NCBI RefSeq assembly: GCF_027595985.1
Contig: NC_073311.1
Span: 30,407,892 to 30,471,891, forward strand
Direction: 5' to 3'
DNA: 64,000 nt
Source of the DNA: Sorex araneus
Taxonomy: Eukaryota > Chordata > Mammalia > Eulipotyphla > Soricidae
In this document: positions 11,722-24,232 of the stretch, in pieces
Layout: each line of letters starts with the position of its first letter
Numbering within the stretch: the first letter of the stretch is position 1
The notes under the pieces: model-generated
Databases searched by the model: none
Seen by the model: the letters and a program-made list of their open reading frames with translations, nothing else
What the model was told of the DNA's origin: nothing
Position numbers and translations under genes: made by a program

Positions 11722-12276
11722 TTTTTTTTAATTTTTACTTTATCATCATGTGGAAAGTTACAAAGTTCTCAGGTTTATGTCTCAGTTATACACTATTCAA
11801 ACACCATCCCTTCACCAGTGCCCATATTCAACCACCAAAATCCCCAGTATACCCCTGCCCCCGCCCCCACCCCCAACTGTATAACTGATGAATTTCACTT
11901 CATTTTCTCTTTATCTTGATTATGTTCCATATTTCAACACAAAACTCACTATTGTTGTTGGAGTTTTCCCCCAAGAAAGAGAACCCTACTAAGGAAGCAT
12001 TTGATAATTAGTTTTCCATTAAAATATTGTATGTTTTCAGTTTTTAGAAAAGGTCTAAAGCCGCCGCGTGGTTCGGATGTGTCCCAGTCCCGCATCCCGG
12101 AGCCGTGTTAGTTGCTGCTCAGTGTCGCCAGGGCTCCATCTGGAGAAGGTGTGGTGGCTGCACCTCCTCCGTCTGGATCCCCAGTGTTGCTGGCCCGGTT
12201 TCGGGTCCAGAGCATTCTCCGGCCGCATTGCTCACCAGAACAATGCTGCTTCTTCTCTGTTGAATATGGCAAGATC
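11722..12276 (-). mobile_element. L1-tail composite element, copy 3
   Basis: A 555 bp reversed insertion flanked by a perfect 13 bp TSD TGTATCACCTTTA at 11709-11721 and 12277-12289. The 3' module is the same as at 222-640, while the GC-rich 5' part (about 12060-12276) is not seen in the other copies. No ORF is supported. Confidence 0.85.
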
Positions 12277-12289
12277 TGTATCACCTTTA

Positions 12290-13244
12290 AAATAAACATT
12301 TTATCTTTGTTTTATTTCCTGGTGATATTATTTGTTGACTGCCTAATATTTATCTTCCTCTATTTTGAGTCATATTCATACTTTTAGAATTTAACTATAA
12401 CTTTCAATTCTGCAACATTCTAATTTTTCTCATGAACTTCTGGACTTTTCAAACTTGTTTTTAATTTCCTCCTATGCAGTAATCACTCATTTATACATTT
12501 TCATCCTGTCTACTAATAAATTATTTTTAAAAGAGCTTATCATGTTATTTGTGATTTCTTTGAGTCTAGGAAAGATATTTGATAGCAATTTTGAGCTCAT
12601 GGGGGGATTTAGTGGGCAGAGCAATTATTGTGATGTACTTCCCGGATCTTTCTTTAGCTCAGCTTCCATTTTCCTTTTGCTTCATATTTTTCTACCCCTA
12701 AGGTACTTGGTTCTTTCTTACTACACTCATGTTTGGATGGGATCAAGTGTTTTGGAAAATTATTTGTATATAGAACTGGGAGTAAACTGAAGTTATTTGA
12801 AGCTTCAGTTGTATTTTGCTACCTTTAAAAACTTTCATACAGTTTTTGATTTGTTTTTCTCTACAGTATAATTTTCATAGGTTTTGCTATTCTGGGTTTA
12901 ATGAGTGTCACAGGATTGGCTTCACACTATTTAATAAATGGTTAACCAGCTCCTTTCCTCTGATTCTTCTTACTACCAACACAGGCAAACTTTTTGCTTA
13001 CAGCTAGGTTGAAAGCAATGCAAAGGAAATATTCCAGATTTGCAAAATATCAAAATAGACATACCTCCAATAAGATAGCAAAATAGCCGATAATTGCGTG
13101 ACATGCAGATCAGTACTCTAAGTTAGAGAGAAAACAAAAGCAATATCACAAAGAGATACCACTCCCACCCACTAAGATGCAAAATAAATGTAAATTGGTG
13201 AAGGCAGTCTGTAATTTGGTAATTCTTCAAATGTTGAACATTAA
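12290..13244. other. Unassigned sequence
   Basis: AT-rich, with hydrophobic open frames (12455-12790, 111 codons) that look like translated T-rich noise. No repeat family is recognised. Confidence 0.4.
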
Positions 13245-13253
13245 AGTTAGTGA

Positions 13254-13900
13254 GGAGGGGTGATCTCGGGACAGGGGTGATACTGGCGCGCTCTCCGTTG
13301 AGATGCGACCTGGGTGGCCGCACTTTTGTGCGGCTGCTCTGCTTCTGATCGACCACGATATGGAGGCCAGCTACACTAATTTTGCTACCAGCAGCTGCTT
13401 GCAGAAATGTCTCTAGACTGTGAACTAAGGCATAGCCCCATGCTGCCCCAGGAATGGAAATGATGCCATTTCTAACATAAATCTCGCTGGACTTAGTTAC
13501 TAAAATACTAAAATACAGAAATTCCAGACCACGAGGCCACTATTGTAGCCACACAATTTCATATCTCTTTATTCTCAGCAATGGAAAACTAATTATCAAA
13601 TGCTTCCCTTTCAGCAGGGCTGTTTTTTGGGGGGAAACTCCAACAACAATAGTGAGTTTTGTATTGAAATATGGAATGTAATCAAGTTAAAGAGAAAGTA
13701 AAGTGAAATTTATCAGCTACGCAGGCGGGGGCAGGGGGGCAGAGGATCGGAGGTATACTGGGGTTTTTGGTGGTGGAATATGTGCACTGGTGAAGGGACG
13801 GGTGTTTGAGCATTGTATAACTGAGACATAAGCCTGAAAGCTTTGTAACTTTCCACATGGTGATTCAATACAATAAATTAATTAAAAAATAAATAAATAG
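13254..13900 (+). mobile_element. L1-tail composite element, copy 4
   Basis: Forward copy ending in 'tggtgattcaatacaata' and an A/T-rich tail. A 9 bp TSD AGTTAGTGA lies at 13245-13253 and 13901-13909. The 3' module reads 'gtgcactggtgaagggacgg', 'tttgagcattgtataactga'. The 5' start ('ggaggggtgatctcgggaca') differs from the other copies, as expected if each is truncated or rearranged at the 5' end. Confidence 0.8.
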
Positions 13901-14002
13901 AGTTAGTGATGACCCTATGAGTGTATACTCAACTAATTTCCACTTTTAATATATACACTTCTTGAATGAAAACAAAAGTCCAAACAAAAAAGCTTATACA
14001 TG

Positions 14003-14165
14003 AGGGAGTCAGAAGATAGTGCAGCAGATAGGGTGTTTGCTTTGTGTACCGCATATAGCTATCCCTGAGAACCACCAAGAGTGATACCTGAGTGAAGAGC
14101 CAGGTGGAAGTCCTCATCACTGGCAGATGTGCCCCCAAGCAAAAACAAACAAACAACAAAACAAG
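14003..14165 (+). mobile_element. SINE-A, old copy
   Basis: Head-like 'agtgcagcagatagggtgtt' (A-box region) and body 'gagtgatacctgagtgaa' are present, ending in CAAACAAACAAC. Confidence 0.6.
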
Positions 14166-14224
14166 AGAAAATTCATATTTGAATGTTCTTGACTGCAGTC
14201 TTCATATAAAATTATTAAAATTAT

Positions 14225-14480
14225 GATGAAAAACAGGGCCAACCCAACTGTCCATCAATAACTGGTAGTGAATTGATTGTACTCTGTACAATAAAATATT
14301 TAGCAATGCAAACAATATATTGATATGTGCTTTAATAGGTCACATTTTTAAATTATTATGCTTAATAAAAGAAATCAGTCAGCAGCCAAAAATAATGTAT
14401 GTGGCATTATTATTTTATGTTTCCACTTTTATGAGATGTTTGAAATAGGAAAAATGCATAGTTAGTTTGCTGGTTGCCCC
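14225..14480 (+). mobile_element. Possible L1 3' fragment
   Basis: 'cccaactgtccatcaataac' and 'tgtacaataaaatatttagc' resemble the L1 ORF2 C-terminal/3' region (sense strand) but are very diverged. Confidence 0.45.
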
Positions 14481-14764
14481 GGGCAAGGAGTGTAGAATGG
14501 ATATGGGGTTTGTTTCACATATAAATAAATGAATTTAGATAGTATTAATAATTGTATAAACAATTACTAATTAACCTGAGTGGAGCATTGCTGTTCAGAG
14601 TTTATCCTTGTTGTGGAGGCCACTTGACCCTCTAGGCCATTGTCTTTTCCCAGTGTTCACGGAAATCCCGCGTGCTCTGCATGCCATCCCTGAACTTAAA
14701 TTTTATGAAATTTTAGGACTTTTGGCAACCATGTGTGGAATAAGTCCTTAGGTAGCCTTTTTTA

Positions 14765-15216
<452 letters not shown>

Positions 15217-15839
15217 ATGTTCTTTTGTTAATTTTAATTTTGTCATTTCTTTTGCTAATTCTAGAAATGGTCCATATGTTCTCAATAATTGTTTCTGTCC
15301 TGATTATCTGTGAAAAGTAATTATTTTCTTTTAGGGCCACATCCATGATGCTTGGGAACTATTCCCAGTTCAGTGATCAGGGATTGATTACTCCTGTTAG
15401 TCTTCAGGTAATCAAGCAGTTCCAGGACCGATCTGGGAAAACTGAAAGCAGAACATGAATTATATCCCTGGCTCCATAAGTAATCTTAGCTGTTACTATT
15501 GTAAGTTTCATGGGGAGCTGCAAGATTTGCCCATATCAAATTTAATGCATATATGCATTCTGAGCATCCGAATAAGTTTGTCAGCCCCTACTTCTTCCCA
15601 GTTCCCCATATTCTAAAACACAACAATATTGAAATGACACCAGTTAGTAACATTACTTTGGTTTCTATGATTTGAAGTAAAATTTAGTCACACTGCCTCT
15701 CATTTTAAGTAAAACACAAAATGGTAAGTTTAACAAGGACAGCATGTTTAAGGCTGACATAAGCATAAAGATGGGACTCGTAAAGCATGTAGCCAAAATG
15801 TTAATATAAAGGAAAGATTCTTGAGGAAAATTAAATGAA
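15217..15839. other. Unassigned, with possible degraded SINE
   Basis: A stretch at about 15333-15432 ('gggccacatccatgatgc', 'cagttcagtgatcagggatt') may be a worn reverse SINE-A. The rest is unassigned. Confidence 0.35.
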
Positions 15840-16440
15840 TTACTTTAGTAAACATAGGAAATCACAAGAAAACAAAGCAGCCTTATTGCTGTTATGAGTA
15901 ACATGTTCGTGGTCTGGAAAATAGATAAAGCAATAATCATTTCCTTATATCAAGGTCTAATTGAACCCTAACTTTCTTCCATGCTAAGAAGGATATGAGA
16001 AGTGGAGAAACTTCTTGGGGGGGAAGATTAAAGATAATGTATTGGCAAGAAACCATGTTTATAACACAAAATTTCAAGGTGAAGCATCGGGGGCTAGTGT
16101 GAAAATTGCAGCAAGTGGTCCAAAAGATCTAGCTAAGATCGCTAATGAAGAAAGCTCCCCAGAACAATAGATTTTCAATATAGATGAACCATCTGCTATT
16201 GCAAGAAAGGGAATCTAGAAATGTATAGCTCCAGGGAAGTCAAAGTCTGGCTTCATGCTTCAAAAGAGAGATGGACACATAGGGGAAAATCAGCTGTGAC
16301 TCTAAGTTGTGAACAAGCTCACTTCACCTTTCCAAATATCCTAGGGTCTGTAAAAATTCATTGCAAATTTATTGTACCTGTGCTCTTTAAATGGAGCAGC
16401 AAAAAAACCTGAACGACAGCATATTTATATATGGTTCACT
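15840..16440 (+). pseudogene. Tigger/pogo-type transposase relic
   Basis: Across several frames the plus strand reads like a Tigger (pogo superfamily DNA transposon) transposase. Recognisable pieces are NMFVVWKIDKA near 15900, a RNHVYNTKFQGEAS-like stretch near 16050-16090, KIAASGPKDLAKIANEE at 16105-16155, IFNIDE near 16170-16190 (the family has IFNVDET, which carries a catalytic Asp of the DDE domain) and a closing IWFTE near 16420. Stops and frame changes break it and no terminal inverted repeats were located. The family is a cut-and-paste transposon extinct in mammals; this is a fossil with no function implied. Confidence 0.75.
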
Positions 16441-16526
16441 GAATAGGTAAACCATAGGTCCATGAGCAATGCTGAGATTTATTACTCAGAAAAAAATAGA
16501 TCTTTTAAAAATAATACTTCATGGGA

Positions 16527-16700
16527 AGCGATGACTCAAAAGGATGGAACACATGCTGTGTTTCAGCAGTGCTGGTTTTAATCCCCAGTACTGAGTGACT
16601 ATGGAGTGATCCCCAGGAGTCACCTCTGAGTACTGAGCTTTGAATGTCCCCAGAGCAGCTCCAGGTATAGTTCTCCAGTAAAACAACAAAACTTGCTGCT
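16527..16700 (+). mobile_element. SINE-A, old copy
   Basis: Body phrases 'gagtgatccccaggagtcac' and 'ctgagtactgagct' with an A-rich end 'aaaacaacaaaac'; the head is badly worn. Confidence 0.5.
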
Positions 16701-16984
16701 CAATGAAAATGTCATCGGTGATCCAAGAGCTCTGATGTAGATGAACAAGATTAATGTTTTCAGCTTGTTAACAGAGTATCTATTCTACAGCTCATTAAGC
16801 AGGAGTAATTTAAAATTTCATTTTTTTTAAGGATCCATTTCAAAATTTCATAGCTATCACAGAAAATAATTTAGACAATGAATCTGAGAAAAGTCTGTTG
16901 ATAATCTCTTGAAAGAATGCACCACTATAGATTACAAAAACTACATTTTTAACTTAATGGAGAAGGTAAAATATCAGCCTTAAC

Positions 16985-17460
16985 AGAAACATGTAATTCC
17001 AGCACTGCACCCATCACCAGAGTACCCACCTCCCTCTCTTTTCAAACCATTCCACCCCAACTCAGTTGTGTGGACCATTTCTTCCCTTGCGTTTTCTTGG
17101 TCCTTTGTTACTACCTTGCTGTGTATGTTCAAATTCCACATATGAGTGAGATCATTCTGTCTATCCCTTTCCATCTGACTGACTTCACTCAGCATGATAT
17201 CCTCTAGGTCCATTCATGTCACAGCAAATTGTATGCTTTTGTTCTTTCTTAGAGCTGCATAATATTCCATTGCATATATGTATATACAATATATATGCCC
17301 CCCTCCCTATAACTTCTTGACCCTTTCATCCATCATTGTGCATTTGGGCTTTACAATAAATTAGGTATTATACTAAGTGCAGCAATAAATATAGGTGTGC
17401 ATATATCCTTCCAAATTAATGTTTTTATGTTGGGGAATAGATCCAAGAAGAGGTACACTG
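16985..17460 (-). mobile_element. L1 ORF2 C-terminus and 3'UTR, old
   Basis: The minus strand reads the L1 ORF2 end: WMDLEDIMLSEVSQ-like residues at 17170-17213, followed by a 3'UTR with 'gggtgcagtgctggaatta' in sense. To the right, plus-strand 'gcagcaataaatataggtgt' continues the antisense of ORF2. A TA-rich run at 17272-17298 interrupts it. It is diverged and 5' truncated. Confidence 0.75.
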
Positions 17461-17769
17461 ATGCTAATTTTAAGAAAATTTCTACTGAATATAAAATGGT
17501 ATCAAATGACATCACATGTAAGAAGGAAATCTGCCACCAAAGAAAAAGTCAAATAATGAAGCAAACTAAATTTTTGTCTTATTTTAATAAATTTCCTCAG
17601 CCACCCTAAACTTTAGCAACCACTGCCCTGATAAGTCAGTAGATATAACCACTGAGGCAAGAGCCTTTATCAGCAAAAAAATGACAATATGCTGAAGACT
17701 CAGATGCTGGCTAGGGTCTTTAGCATAAAGAATTTTATTGTATTGTATTTTACTTTTATACAATGAAAG
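17461..17769. other. Unassigned sequence
   Basis: No feature recognised between the old L1 and the Delta-RTE tail. Confidence 0.35.
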
Positions 17770-17935
17770 ATCCCTGAACAGGCCCCAGTGCAACATCGTT
17801 AGGAGGGCCAAGTCCAGATGGACTTCTAAGATCTCAGGGAAAGGACGAAATGTGATGTTACTGGGCCCGCCCGAGAAATCGGTGTTTAATGGGCTATCGT
17901 GATCGTGATCATGATCGTGACAATGAAAGACTTTG
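17770..17935 (+). mobile_element. Delta-RTE 3' end
   Basis: A 5'-truncated copy keeping 'cttctaagatctcaggga', the RTE-like tail (GTTACTGGGCCCGCCCGAGAAA) and a GTGATCGTGATCATGATCGT repeat end. It matches the tails of the 36222, 41800 and 42585 copies. Confidence 0.75.
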
Positions 17936-18154
17936 GTTTAATTTTTTTAATGTTAATTTAGCAATAAGATTACAATGGTACTTAACTTGAAAGTATTGAT
18001 GTACAAAGTTACTGTACACCACCACAACCACCAAAGTGCCCATGACACTCTGATCTTCAATAGTGAAAAATCTTAAAGTCAAATATGTAAATTTATTTTT
18101 ATTGAGGCATAAAGCTGTTGCATATTTAATAGACTACAGTAACAAATAACTTTT

Positions 18155-18350
18155 AGGGGGTGTGGTTGGGGGTGAGGTTGGACCACACCCACCAGTGCTC
18201 AGGGGTTGCTTCTGACCCTGCACTCAGGAATAACTCCTGGCAGTGCTTGGGAGACCATATGGGATGCTGGGGATTAAACTTAGGTTAGCCACGTGCAAAG
18301 CTAATACTCTACCCACTGTAATATCTCTCTGTAATATCTCTCTCTAGTAG
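18155..18350 (-). mobile_element. SINE-A
   Basis: Reverse copy: 'gaccacacccaccagtgctc', 'gcactcaggaataactcctg', 'gaccatatgggatgctgggg' and the reversed head with a diverged B box. The right end carries a small duplication of 'taatatctctct'. Confidence 0.8.
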
Positions 18351-18535
18351 AAAATAACTTTTAAATGTAGTTAGAAACAGAAAAGAAACACACAGCTTGC
18401 TTTATTGTGATAATTATTGTAGTGGCTAGAAAGAAATCTGCAACATCTCCAAGTCTCATTCAGCCATTTGAATGCAAGAACTTTATAATGTAAAAGCTAT
18501 GTGTTTATCTTTCTATCTTTATTAAGACATTAAAA

Positions 18536-18945
18536 ACTCTGGACTCTTGAGTCAGAATGTTCAAGTTCAAATCCTGCATTTTCCAAAACGTTCACATTTT
18601 ATTACCTAAGAAATACAATTCCTTAGGCTACAGCCGCCATGGTTACTAATTTTTCTGGTAAATCTATACAGACTAAGTTGAAACTTTCTGTAAAGGATGC
18701 ATCACTCTATATAACATTAAGATCACTCATGATTTATGGGAGAAGATCAAGAAAGACATTAAAATTAACATGAGTTTGGAAGAAGCTGACTGTGACTCTC
18801 TAACTTAAATTTTTCACCTCTTCATACCTTTGCATATTGTAAACAATGACAATACCTGTCTCAATACTGGGTGGTAGGACAAAATTAGTGGGTGCACAGA
18901 ACAAAATTTATTGCACAGTAAATGCCTTGGAATTGCAAGTTGTTT
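18536..18945 (+). mobile_element. MIR fossil, in two parts
   Basis: Part one at 18536-18625 has the MIR core ('ggactcttgagtcagaatgt', 'tcaagttcaaatcctgca'). Part two at about 18785-18945 has the later MIR region ('tctctaacttaaatttttca', 'caatgacaatacctgtctca'). The 160 bp between them is unassigned. Ancient and inactive. Confidence 0.5.
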
Positions 18946-19119
18946 TGTGTCTATACACAGCATATTTTTAGTTTTTCATGACCATATTTTTTATTTTCAG
19001 AATTTTGTTTAGTTACTTGGGAAGTTAGTTCATTATGTCTTCCTATTACTTTTTTTGGTCTTTGATTACTTCATTTGTGTTATTGAATATTTTTGTTGTA
19101 TTTAATATTTATCAAGTCC

Positions 19120-19365
19120 TTTACGTAAGATTAAGTATAAGAAACGGGCACATAGGTATTCAGTAAATATTTACTGAACGTGTGAATGAATGCATACTAG
19201 TTACACTTTCCAGATTTCTACTTCCTTAAAGAAAGATCTTCACTACCCCTTGCTTTATATTTTTCACCCTTAGTACAAAAAGACTATTTCTGGTGTGGTG
19301 AAATCAAAACCGTGTCTAGCTAAGTGCTTGACATACAATAAGTACTTAATAGATGTTTCCTCCCC
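19120..19365 (+). mobile_element. Possible L2/MIR 3' end pieces
   Basis: Two phrases, 'attcagtaaatatttactga' and 'tgacatacaataagtactta', resemble the shared L2/MIR 3' end (GTAGGTGCTCAATAAATATTTG-like). The call is tentative. Confidence 0.35.
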
Positions 19366-20260
19366 TTTCACCAGTGCAATCTTCTTATCTTTACTGAGAT
19401 AACTCCAAGGAAATTCTACCATTTTTAGGAGTGACCGAGCGTGCAGTTTTTATCATTTTGTCAGGACTTTGGTGCCTTTTCTGCAATAGTTACAGACCCG
19501 ATTTCTCATTGTCATAGCTCTTTGGGGACTACCTGTATCTCTATATTGTCTTGTGCAATTTTTTTCACTGCTTTGCCACTCTGACTGCCTTAGTTTCTGA
19601 ATTCTAACTTTCAGTCTGATGATAAATGCAAAAGCACATTAGTATCTACACTGGAGAATAGAAACTCAGTGCGTGATGACTGAATTTTAAACAGATCAGA
19701 AGTGCTGCAGTGCCTCTGGTTCTGCTGCCTGTCATTCATTTCTTTTGATGTACCACTCAGTGTCTCAATTGAGGGCTGCACAGTAGCTATAGTTTGGTGG
19801 AATTGTGAATGATTCCTTATCTTACCCTAAATAACTGTAGAGTAGTTTTACCTTCATAGGTGAGTTAAAGGGATCTGACATTCTAGCAACAGGGTGTCAG
19901 TATATCCTACTAGAAAGGAAAAAAAAATACAAAGATCATAAAGTCTCAAATTTCTTATTTCTTATACTTCTTAATCTCATTTATAACTTGAATTCAAAGT
20001 AAGCTACTAATTTTGTATAGAGAAAAAGGACATAAATTTATTTTTATTGTCAATTGGTAATGAAAGTGCTATATTTGGCATTTAAAAATACTAAATGACT
20101 ATCCTTATTAAGTTGTATTCTTTTAAAAGAATAAGATAAAATTTAGCTCATCCCAGAAAATAATATTCCTGAAGAATACTGGCAGAATGTTGCCTTACCC
20201 CCTAGAACTATTTATAGAATTTTAACTTTATGTTAAATCTTTTAGGTTAATGATACTTCC
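19366..20260. other. Unassigned AT-rich sequence
   Basis: No gene or repeat recognised. Confidence 0.4.
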
Positions 20261-20271
20261 TTACTTTAATG

Positions 20272-20505
20272 GCACAGCTGTTGGGCTTTCGCCTTTCACG
20301 TGGTCAACCTGTGTTCGATTCCTCCGCCTCTCTCAGAGAGCCCGGCAAGCTACTGAGTGTATCAAACCTGCATGGCAGAGCCTGGCAAGCTACCCGTGCG
20401 TATTGGATATGCCAAAAACAGTAACAATAAGTCTCTCAATGAGAGACGTTACTGGTGCCCACTCAAACAAATCAATGAGCAACGGGATGACAGTGACAGT
20501 GACAG
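20272..20505 (+). mobile_element. SINE-R, full length with TSD
   Basis: Forward copy with a perfect 11 bp TSD TTACTTTAATG at 20261-20271 and 20506-20516. The head (GTTCGATTCCTCC as B box), body, core (AAAACAGTAACAATAAGTCTC), RTE-like tail (ACTGGTGCCCACTCAAACAA) and (CAGTGA)n end are all present. Confidence 0.92.
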
Positions 20506-20516
20506 TTACTTTAATG

Positions 20517-21579
20517 CGAAAAAATTTGAATAAAAATGTGTGAGGAAAATAAAATGATGTTTGAGAAAGACGTGATGTATTTTCAAGAACTTTTTACTAC
20601 TGAAGATGGTTTTATTTTCTCTATTATTAAACTTTTGAAAATATTCTTCTTGTAATAGAAAGCAACTATTCAGTGATGATATAATTATTATTATTTGGTT
20701 GAAAATTTCCGGTAGTTTATTATTGTGTAAATTTATGATGCTATATGCTTATGATTTACTTTTCTAGAATCCATTTCCCATTCCTCTGAAAGAGAAGCTC
20801 AAGATGCTTAATGAGCCTGTTTAGCTTGTGTTAGCTTTCAAACTAGTTATTCTATTGGTTCAGAGATAGACATGACCTAGATGAGGGTTATACATTGGAT
20901 TATTACTTTAGGTTTGCTGAAAAAATGGCCTATCATTCCATTGATTCTGGAGGTACCCCTTTCACCCAATTCTAACATCTGTGATTGGGGTACGGTACAC
21001 TTTATAGTCTAAGTCATAAGAAACTATTGTGTTACTATTTAAGGTTAGCATTCTTTTAGCTGATAGTTTGTCTTATGATCTGTGGTGATGCAGATACCAT
21101 GAAATATGGCATACCTGGAGCTCCCAGCAGCTTTTGTACCAGAATGAGGGCTAAACTGTTCTAAGAATAGCAAAAGAGGAGAGGCGAGCAAACTCTAGCA
21201 ATCAAGAGAAACTTAGCGTTGATAATATAATTCAGATTCTGCTGTATCTACTCATGTTTGTTGTTTGTGCTCAGTGTTGATGAACGTTCTGAAAGCTAAC
21301 TAACCCCTTTCCTCTGCTAAGAACACTCTTCATGGCTCATTCATCACTTTTAACTTTGAGAGGTTTTATCGTCTGAGTATGAAGTAGAAAAATCAATTGA
21401 AATGTTATTAAATTGAATCCTTGAGCAAAGAGAACCAAGTGATATTTATATTCAACTTTCTATTTCTTAGAGTTGGTTGAAAAAAAGTAATGGTTACAGA
21501 GCTTCCTGGAGCATGAAAAACATTTGACAAGCATGAATAAGGTTAGTAGCAAGCTTCTATTGTTTAATAGTTATTAATT
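20517..21579. other. Unassigned AT-rich sequence
   Basis: No exon, RNA gene or repeat family is recognised. Confidence 0.4.
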
Positions 21580-21735
21580 TGTATTTGGGTTACACAGGTG
21601 TTGCTCAAGGCTGACTCCTGGTTCTGTACTCAGAGTCACTTCTAGCAGTGATCAGAGGACCCTCTATGGCTTAAACCAAGGTTTGCCTCATGCAAGGCAG
21701 TGCCTCAACCCTTCTACTATCTCTTTGGTTCAGTA
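21580..21735 (-). mobile_element. SINE-A, old reverse copy
   Basis: 'gttacacaggtgttgctcaa', 'ggctgactcctggttctgta' and a reversed head 'catgcaaggcagtgcctcaa' identify it. Confidence 0.65.
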
Positions 21736-21839
21736 TCAGGTGTTTGGGGAAAAATACACTGAAATTATTCCATTGAGGAGGCAAACATATTCCTCAAACT
21801 CATTCTAAAACCTGTAAGATTCTTAGTTGTTCCGGATTA

Positions 21840-21877
21840 AAAATGACTCACAAAAAAAAAAAAATGACTCACAAAAA
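21840..21877. repeat. Short tandem duplication
   Basis: AAATGACTCACAAAA occurs twice around an A-run. Confidence 0.7.
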
Positions 21878-22049
21878 TTGCTATTTACATAAGAAAGAAA
21901 TGAGTATGCCCATTAAGATTCAGGATATTTATAGGTAGTACAGAGTCTTCCAAAGTTTTGCAGTAGACATTCCACACAGGATATAACAATGGGAATGGCA
22001 TGCGTGTGTGAGCATGTGGAGAGTACAGATAATTAAGAAATAAGAGAGC

Positions 22050-22240
22050 TAGGAAGAAAACTCAATGGGCTAGAGGGTCATGCCTAGCATGCAGGAGGCC
22101 CAGATTCAATTCCCTGTACTGCATGGTCCCCTATAAACTGTTAGGTAATGACTTTTCAAAGACTGTAGGGAGTCACCCTTGAACATTGATGGTGTGACTC
22201 AAACACTGTCCTCCATGGAAAAATTTTAAAAAGAAACTCA
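22050..22240 (+). mobile_element. SINE-A-like, old copy
   Basis: 'gggctagagggtcatgccta' and 'ccagattcaattccctgtac' (B-box region) mark a worn head; the body is diverged ('gggagtcacccttgaaca'). Confidence 0.55.
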
Positions 22241-23524
22241 AACCTTAGAACATGCCGAGATGAAAATTTCTGTATGTCACTATGAAGAGTACATCTGCAT
22301 TCTCATTAGTGAAAGGATAGTGAAACTCTAATAAGTCTTGCATGAATGTCATGCAACTGAAATTTGATTAGATTGCCTCTACAAACAACAAAAACTATTT
22401 CCTAAAATTTCAAGTTGATAACTATAAACAAAGAAAACATTCAATATCCTTAAAATTGTATTATATGTGCCATTGTAGAGATACTGCTCTATTTTGTTAG
22501 GATGCCTTCATTCTTTAAGGATAGACAGTGTCTGTGTGCAGAATTAGCATATTTTGGCTCTCAGCCCTATAGCTAGTATTCTTGGCAAATGATTAGGACT
22601 AAGAAGCACGATAATTTGATAAAAATGTGCTGTTTGGTTTTTCTCAGTGATTTTATGAAAATGATTAAGAATGTGTGAATTGGAACTAAGAAACAATGTT
22701 TTCTTCCAGTTAAGCAAATGATAAAATTTGTTTATGTTCCATCATCTTTGTTGAGCTAAGAATAGCCTGGGATAATTTCTCAACTGACTTGCTTCAATAA
22801 TGCTATTTCAATCCTGTGATTTTGCCTTCATTACTAGAAAATAATTCATATTTGTTATTTCTATTTTTCCTTTAAAACCATGGGGAAAATGACAGATGAT
22901 CACTTTTATATTTTAAGGGTGTGGACAAGTGTTTTAAAACTATTTTATTACTTGACACCTCACGGGCTAATCAAAGCCACTTAAAATATTTTGTTTTTAT
23001 TAGATTGTTCTTCTACTTAGACCATCACAGTGAGAATTGTACATGATACTAATATAACAGGGATTGCTATCTTTTAATTTTTTAATTTTATTTCTTTTAT
23101 TATTAGATTACTATCTTTTTAATGCTTACTGAAAATTTAAAAACTGAGCCAAGCTCTTTAGTGAGCACTTTGAAGATTGAATGAGGAATGATTATGTGAC
23201 TGAACTTGCTTAAACATTAAATCCATAACCTTGTCTTGCAGAAGGAGGATATCATCGGAACTAATGTAAATGTGGAATGTCTCCAAACCTGCTGAAACAC
23301 TCTGTGCTTAGTGTTTTATGTTACATAAGGTCATCTATATTCACATGTTACCTAATACAAGCAGTGTTTAATTTTAAGGAAAATAAAGGAATTTTTTATG
23401 AGTTGTCTTATAATCTGAATAAAGTAATGCTTATTAAGTAATTAAGTTATATGTAATGAATTAGATTTTGGGTGAATTTTATTAATAATATCATGCTTAA
23501 TGTAAATTCTGTCAAGTCTGACAC
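22241..23524. other. Unassigned AT-rich sequence
   Basis: About 1.3 kb without recognisable features. A T/A-rich run lies near 23070-23105. Confidence 0.4.
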
Positions 23525-23815
23525 CATGTTTGGGGGCCATGATGTCTGGGCATTGAATCAGAGTCTCCCCTTATAAGGGTCACCTCCAGTGGTGCAAAGG
23601 GAAGTAAATCTGGGCAATATTCAACAGGTGGGATGAGTCAGATACTTTAGGAATTGAGTCCTGTGGTACTTACAGGCCACCAGGATACCTTAGCATAGGA
23701 GGGGTCAATAGTGTCAAGAGTGTTGGGGAAGGGGCGCATGCTGCATGTGGAACTCGAGGATTGCACTCTCACATGCTAGAATGTGCTCTACCACTTGTAC
23801 TCTCTCCTTGGTCTA
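23525..23815 (-). mobile_element. Probable old SINE, reverse
   Basis: 'gggggccatgatgtctggg' at the left and 'tagaatgtgctctaccactt', 'actctctccttggtct' at the right resemble a reversed tRNA-headed SINE, but the middle does not match SINE-A. Confidence 0.35.
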
Positions 23816-24078
23816 ATGTGAGCAATTTTAAATACCCCAGTATCTTCAAATCTTAGGATACACATAGTTGTTTATTCACTAGGCGTGGATGAGTGGTGTG
23901 TCTTGATTGCATTTTCTTTATCAGACATCTAGTTATGTTTATTTGTAGTGAAATTCTAGAACAATGCTTTTTATCCATCCAAAGGTAAAAAAAATTACTT
24001 TTTAAAAAATTAAAATAAAAAAAAATATTGTACTTTCTTTCCCTCCCCACTTTTTGAATGTTGTGATGACCAGGGTGG

Positions 24079-24221
24079 GCTGGAGCTATAGTGCAGCAGG
24101 TAGGGTGTTCACCTTGCACGTGGCTGACCCGGGTTCAATTCCTCCACCCCTCTCGGAGAGACCGGCAAGCTACTGAGAGTATCTCGATGAGCAACAGGAT
24201 GACAGTGACAATGACAGTGAC
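24079..24221 (+). mobile_element. SINE-R with internal deletion
   Basis: Full head (GGCTGGAGCTATAGTGCAGC; B box GGGTTCAATTCC), then the body jumps from 'ctactgagagtatctcg' straight to 'atgagcaacaggatgacagt', losing about 100 bp at a TCG microhomology. A TSD GACC(A/G)GGGTGG (10 of 11) lies at 24068-24078 and 24222-24232. Confidence 0.85.
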
Positions 24222-24232
24222 GACCGGGGTGG

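Noticed and set aside
12455..12790. 111-codon hydrophobic open frame
   Set aside because: T-rich codons give hydrophobic residues by composition; there is no motif, splice context or homology that I can recall.
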